Of a DNA stretch of 64,000 nt, positions 58,459 through 64,000 are shown in pieces (position 1 is the first letter of the stretch; every line of letters begins with the position of its first letter). The notes beneath the pieces were generated by a model. It saw only the letters and a program-made list of their open reading frames with translations. It was not told the DNA's origin and made no database searches. The translations under genes were made by a program, and so were the position numbers. The stretch is from positions 59,199-123,198 of the forward strand of contig SJOL01005899.1 in the NCBI GenBank assembly GCA_004794785.1, read 5' to 3'. Source of the DNA: Opisthorchis felineus (taxonomy: Eukaryota; Platyhelminthes; Trematoda; Opisthorchiida; Opisthorchiidae).

Positions 58459-61400
58459 AACTCTAGCCCCTTTACTCCCAAGCTTCAGACGTGGCCAAAT
58501 GTTGTGCTTTTCAAGGACCGGCCTACTCAAAAGCTTGCACCTGAGAATGATTTCGTTTGAAGAAGGCGGTATACTGAGCAATAGAAAAACTGCCCACCTC
58601 TCTCTGAAAGGCTGAGCGTCCGTTGCACCACTTGGCATGAAAACAAACTTCGCCCGTGATTTCTTGCACAGGATGGTCAACGCCACCTTGACGTTAGGTT
58701 CCAAAGGTATCACAACAACGCTCTATAGTCCAAAGTATAAGACAAGATATTTAGATTGACAATAAGGTTATGAAACCACCATATCCCAGACAGAGGCGCA
58801 CGAGCGTCAGACCCATTTGGAACTCGTGAAGCAACCAGACCTTTCGGAAAACACCCCATGGTAGGACCGAATGGCCACCCTGCGTTACTCAACTTTCACC
58901 GCAACATGTTCGACCCGCATCCCACCACAGAAGTAGCCCAGCGATATGTCAGAATCTATCGCCAACCTAGCAATGCATTCAATAGAACATTCGCTCTCAC
59001 GCTCGGACCAACCGACACTGGACATCCCAAACGTACCGAATCCTGAATAAGATAAAGGAAGGTGAGTAGTTCAAACCAATTACCACGTTCACAGGATGTT
59101 TTAGCATACCGGACAAACCAATATCCAGATGTATAACTACCCCAAAACTCGTCTCAACTTCTAAAGTTATGAGTCAATCCATCTTAGGGGCATTCAGCAG
59201 CTTCAAAACCTGACGGAGGCCAAGAGTCTTCATGTGCCAACTTTCGATTACGCCAGTGCCTGATTTTTAAGATGAAGCACCACAGTTTCAGTCTCTGCAA
59301 GTGGTAAACACGAGTTTTGCATCTTATTCCTCCCATTCGATTCGACCAAATGCATACCTGACATTCGCTGGACAACCAATGGAATTGTTTCCCACCCTCG
59401 AAGACAGCGTTGGTAATCTATCATAGACAGCCGCGATTCCGTCCTGCACAGCATTAGCTGACCCGAGACTCAACACCCATTGCAGTAATGGGTTCAGTGT
59501 CGACTACCCACTGATTAGAGGACCAAACAAAAGACCTTGATTTGACCGCTCCGCCACGTGAATCGGTTGTCTCGATAAGCTACGACGGTAAAGCCGGTCG
59601 TAGTGATTTCACAACGATCAAATTTCACCAATGGCTTCGCGCCTGTTGATCAACTGCCCTTACACCAACCAACCACCATCCAGTGCGTGAACACAACTCA
59701 ATACACTCACGCCACAACAGCCGTCGTTTTGTTGCCAGCCAGGTCTTCTTATTCGCTACAGGACGGAAATAGGCGGAGAGTCAACCGCTGATATAGTCCC
59801 TATTCCTTTATCATGCTTCTACTCCCGTTCCTCTAATCTCATCAACAACTACCCTTGTGGACCCATTTGTCAGGTCTGATAACCCTGTTAGTTTTTCGTC
59901 TAGCCTGGCTGCAAGATCTGTACGGCATCCCACTTCTGCAACTTCAGGCAGGCCAAGATGCTCTTTCTATCGCGCTGGGCTTGCTCGATCCGATAAGTAC
60001 CCCGCACCAGTTAATGAGAATTTGGGCCCCGCCTCACATCCCCATCTCCTGTCCAGCAACCGAAAAATTTGATAGTCAAGACTGACGAGACTGGACCAGG
60101 CCGTAACAGAGGTTACCACCCACTCGTTTTGCGCGAGCTAGCGCATCAGGACAGCACCTGTCACGCTTGGATGAAGCACTAAGGCCCCATGAATGAGATC
60201 CCTCCCCCCCCCGCTAACCCAATCACACGCGAAGCCTTGGCGGATACGCTACTCGCTGAGCTCTTTCAGCTCCTCGTACACCTGCTTCAGTGAAATTCGA
60301 CCCTCATGCCATTAACGATGAAAGTGTGGCGCCGTCGTTATCTGCACAGTAACACCACTGTACAGTATAAGCAGTGCGTACTCAGATGCCGAGATACGAA
60401 CAAATTCAAGCTCTTCAGGGAAGCACACGGCGATAAGAAACCTTCTAGAGTGTGACCTGGAGGATCAAAACGCAATCTGAAACGACATAAGCTACTGGTC
60501 GAGTGATTTCGCGCAGACTAGCAACGGAATTGCTTGAACCGTTACGCTATGGTAGAAAGTACTTCAACGTTAAAATGCCCACGATGGACGGATAGAAATA
60601 CTGTGGCGCGAAACCGGAAAGGGAGTAAAAAGGCAGGTGTACAAACAACCAGATCTATTTGGGCTTATTTTGCATCGCCATCATGTGGAACCGTCCTGAT
60701 GATATCAGAGTCCCCTGCAAGAGAAAGACAGTAATGAGAACGAGTACGACATACCTGGGTCCTCAATAGCCAGAGTGCTCACTCGAAAATACTTCCCACA
60801 TGCAGTCCCTAGATCGCGATTTGACCCATTGTAGTGATGCACGCCAGTCTTGGACAACATTGCGTAATATTCAATCTCCGTTTTCCTGAAGCAAACGTTG
60901 GCTAGTTGAAGTTTGGAAAAACGTGGCGAAAATAAACCTAGCTAGAGAGGCTTTAAACTGAGAAAATCATCCCAGCCAAGCGGCTCCGATTTTCTTAAAT
61001 ACTTACCTAAGAGGTGGGGCGTTGTTGGATATAATTATCAGCCGAGCACCCCCACGACGCAACAGTCTTAGGGTCTGGCGTAATCCAATGGCACATTTCC
61101 CACTCTTCATTACGAGCGCCAGCCGACTGTTGATGGACTCCAAAGCTTTCTAAGGACAAGTAGACCGAATGTCATTCAACCCACCGATTTCTTCCCCGCT
61201 CCCGCACTCTCCCCCTTCTTTCCAGGGTTCGCAACCATTTTCCTAAGTTATCCGCCGAGGGAGCGTGGCGCGTCTTAACAAGTGTGATGAGTAAAACAAA
61301 GCCCGTCTTCACCACACCGACGTGGCTGCTTCTGGCTTTCAAGAGGTTACGCTGAAAAAACTTATCATCGAGTTTTTTGCACCCATCGGCCAGAAAGCGC

Positions 61401-61704
61401 TCCGTAACGTCACACATTGTCATAATTTTGTCGGTTTGCTGCGTGGTTCTTTTGAAATTTGCCGCATTTTTGATTCATAATCCATTTTGCCGAACCTTAT
61501 ATGGCATATGCAATTTCCTCCAAAACCCGTTATGAGTAACGGATTCACGAATTGATACACAGGATCGAAGCTTTCTCCCAAGTTTCCCGGGTTGGTTTTG
61601 GTGTTCTCGTTCAGCGGCTGCCGTTCACCTGAAAAGGCACAAGCGTAAAGGGGTTTGGCATTGCTAGTTAACTTCTCAGCGTGGGGCAGTAAGCTTGTCA
61701 GCGC
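58459..61704. other. unassigned repeat-like region
   Basis: Relatively GC-rich and full of broken frames. It may include gag-like or LINE ORF1-like relics, but I see no diagnostic zinc knuckle, protease or RT motif. No host gene is supported. Confidence 0.4.
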
Positions 61705-63860
61705 AAGGATGTGCACAAAGAAGCGTCCAATAGTGATGAGAACTGGTTACTAGATGCAATGTGGACAACCGTCACAGGAAGGTTATTCCACGTATCGAAT
61801 ACCCGAAATCAGAAAACATTTTGCCTAATGAAAGTGTGCGCTCCGAGCTTCAAGAACTTCCTACCATGTCCCCGCCATGTGTTTGCTGGGTCAACGGCCA
61901 AAAACCTGTTGGCCAAATCTCGTTCAAACAGAGTATAAGTAGGAATTATGTCCCCTCGGAGGCGGCGATACTCCCGGGGAAGAAGTCAAGCACCGTGAGA
62001 CGCGTTTCATAGTCCACGGACTTAATCCTTGCAACCATTTTCGTAGCAGCTCGTTGGACACACCCAATGAGGGTTACGTCCTTCTTGCGTCCTGAGTAGG
62101 CAACTTGGGTGCCTTATTCTGGAAGGGTCTGACGTAGGCCCCATAGTGTGTTTGGAAGTCCTTGCGAGTAGTACGATAGAAAGTGCCCAATCATCCCCAG
62201 AACGGCTAATGTCTTTTAAGCCAATTTCTCATGGTGCAGTGAGAAGGACATTTTTGAAGAGAATTACATACCAAATCCCTTTTTGTATGGTGGTGCCTTT
62301 CGGTCCGTTCTCACCATGGCACTATTCTCACCATTCTCACAAGATATTTGCTGAGTCCCCTCCGAACGACATATGGGAGCGCTTTCCGTCATTCGGGGGA
62401 AGGTGCCAGTCTAACGACCACTGCTTGGCAGTGTCTACATCCATTTGGAGGGCACTGGCACTTGAACTCCAGGATTTTAAATCGTCCTCAGGAAGTGGAC
62501 ATGGACTTGAAAGAACATCCGAGAGGCGTTTGACGTAGGTCAGAAACAGGGGTGGTCCCAAATCGGAGCCTTGAGGAACTCCAATGGAGACCAGCGCCCG
62601 AGAAGTGTAGGTCCAGACCATTTTCACTGGAATGGTCTGTCTGATAGGAAAGCCTTAATCCAGCGTAGAATATCTCTTTGATTCCCATAAGACTCGAGTT
62701 TGTGGAGCAGCGGGGTGTGTGAGACTCGATCGATGTTGAATCTAACTTGACCTCAACAATCGAATGCTTTTGAGAAGTCGAAATATATGACATCCGATAT
62801 GAGTCCCTCGTCCTTAGCTTTGGTTAAACTGTTCAATAAAACTTCGTGACGCAAGAACGGTTTAGGGGGAATCCTTTTTGCTCTGGGAATATCAAGTTTT
62901 TGGGAGTAAGATGATCTAGGATGGCCCGCCTCAGAATACGTTCCGTCACCTTGCACGGTACGCTAGCGAAGCTAATTGGTCTGGGGCTGCCGGGCGATAG
63001 TCGGTCACCAGTTTTGTAGATTGGCATGACAATCGCTTCCTTTCAAGCAGAGGGAAGGTTACCTTGGTCGAACGGCTGACGAAACACCACCTAGGAAGTC
63101 TTTGCTAGTGTGAGCGTTGTTTCCTTCTGAATGGACAAACCTTGTCCTGTGCAAGTGTTGACGAATGCCCTCCTCCGTGAAAACCAAGTTGGTTAGAGGC
63201 CTCTCGTAGCTACGTTTTGATAAACTTGGTTATGACGACGTCACTGTGTCAGAATACAGGCCTGTACAGTATTCTCTGTAGGCCTCAGATACAACTATTG
63301 GGTCACTCGTGGGTTCCCCATTCCTGTCCTTCTAGGAGAACGCGGTTGGCTCACTTCTGCGGCGATGCCTTCTGTTCTTAAGCGGCACATTTTTGTTTTT
63401 CCGGGCGAGGTCCAGTATGTTGGATTGTTTTTGTGTGTTCCATTTGCGGATTTCTTATTTATAGCGGTTCCACATTGTGCAAAACGCCAGCTCATCTTTT
63501 GTGTCCCCTGTAGTTTACTTTTTGAAAAATAGTTGGGACCTCGTTCCCAGGAGACTCCAAATCCTTTTGGGTGGCTCGCGGTCCATCCGAATGTGTGCGG
63601 GTTTCTTCAGTATGAACATCGCATAAGCCTCGTGAACTTTCTGGACAATGGTCCTAAGCTGGTCCCAGTTTAAATTTACCAAGAAAGATGTGCATTCCTA
63701 TGAAGTCTGCATGGCTGAAGTTTTGAATCCACGGTTGAGGTTCGGGATTCCCGGCCCAGTAGCTGAGGAAATCAAAGGCCGGCATACAGTATTTACAATG
63801 TCCCAGTGGGGCTGTTGTGGTTCCCGATACGGAATTTTGAGTGACACGTAGGTTCGACAA
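61705..63860 (-). pseudogene. CR1-like non-LTR retrotransposon, 5'-incomplete and broken
   Basis: Read on minus from 63860: end of the endonuclease (FDFLSYWAGNPEPQ, IQNFSHADFIGM), a linker with Lys/Arg-rich stretches, then the reverse transcriptase: MPIYKTGDRLSPGSPRPIS, KVTERILRRAILDHL, SDVIYFDFSKAFD (motif A, catalytic Asp kept, near 62756-62790), GVPQGSDLGPPLFLTYV (62532-62582) and PEDD in place of the usual FADD (62481-62492). The C-terminal part follows (HYGAYVRPF, KRVSRCL, a [14 protein letters not shown] block). At least five frameshifts or stops separate these pieces. The endonuclease SDH motif is lost. It matches the CR1/Jockey-type elements abundant in flatworms. Confidence 0.85.
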
Positions 63861-64000
63861 TTCATAACATCAAAAGGAAGAATTGGGTCCCATTTACACA
63901 AGGGTAAGCAAACGTGTACAACGAAGCTCACTTGTTTACGTTCCTAGCTTCAACAAGTGCACAGGCCTGTCACTGACCGGCACAGTGCAGTGTCATAGTC
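63861..64000. other. window end, possible continuation of the CR1-like element
   Basis: The upstream endonuclease part of the minus-strand LINE may continue here, but I recognise no further motif. Confidence 0.35.

Overview
The window looks like a gene-poor, repeat-rich stretch of a flatworm nuclear genome. A parasitic flatworm is most likely. I lean towards a diphyllobothriid tapeworm, but a fluke cannot be excluded. The evidence is the very low gene density, GT-AG introns of several kb, Penelope-like, CR1-like and RTE-like retroelement remnants plus a CsRn1/Boudicca-like Ty3/gypsy remnant, tRNA-derived SINEs, and short-helix-III hammerhead ribozymes of the kind known from schistosome and Penelope-associated repeats. 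Two scaffold gaps (22568-23463 and 49963-50848) each end in an AT dinucleotide run. There is no sign of prokaryotic gene organisation, and most short open frames here are chance.

The only host gene I can support is a zyxin/LPP/TRIP6-family LIM protein on the + strand. A Ser/Gly/Pro-rich exon (45602-46085) is joined across a 5.36 kb intron to a LIM exon (51446-52245). Splice phases match: donor phase 1, acceptor phase 1, and the second exon stops in phase 0 exactly before the sixth ligand of LIM3. LIM1 carries an unusual Asn/Ala-rich insertion. A possible 5' coding exon (18461-18577, phase 0) is phase-compatible but unproven. The exon finishing LIM3 was not found.

The most interesting system is a dispersed family built on a type I hammerhead ribozyme. 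At least three copies keep every core nucleotide: 17768-17816 (-), 40251-40297 (+) and 49750-49797 (-). Several others are decayed. At 49.26-49.96 kb the family forms a head-to-tail array with a period of about 293 bp, one ribozyme per unit, which is the layout of animal 'retrozymes' that give small circular RNAs. The array lies antisense inside the intron of the LIM gene and runs into a gap. At 39.87-40.34 kb two copies form a palindrome whose junction falls inside the ribozyme core, flanked by a 13/14-nt direct repeat. A different hammerhead (31066-31113) has a Smalpha-like stem II.

Region by region: 1-45 kb is mostly unannotatable sequence with scattered hammerhead-repeat fragments, a SINE (5.5 kb), a tRNA-like element (19.5 kb), a gap (22.6-23.5 kb) and a Penelope-like GIY-YIG remnant (26 kb). 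45-52 kb holds the LIM gene with intronic SINEs and the ribozyme array. 52.6-54.9 kb is a 2.3 kb segment bounded by 269-bp inverted repeats that are 99% identical. 56.3-63.9 kb is a retroelement graveyard: an RTE-like LINE (-), a Ty3/gypsy fragment (+), a second RTE-like tail (+) and a CR1-like LINE (-), all broken.

All calls come from reading the sequence. No database search, folding program or alignment was run.
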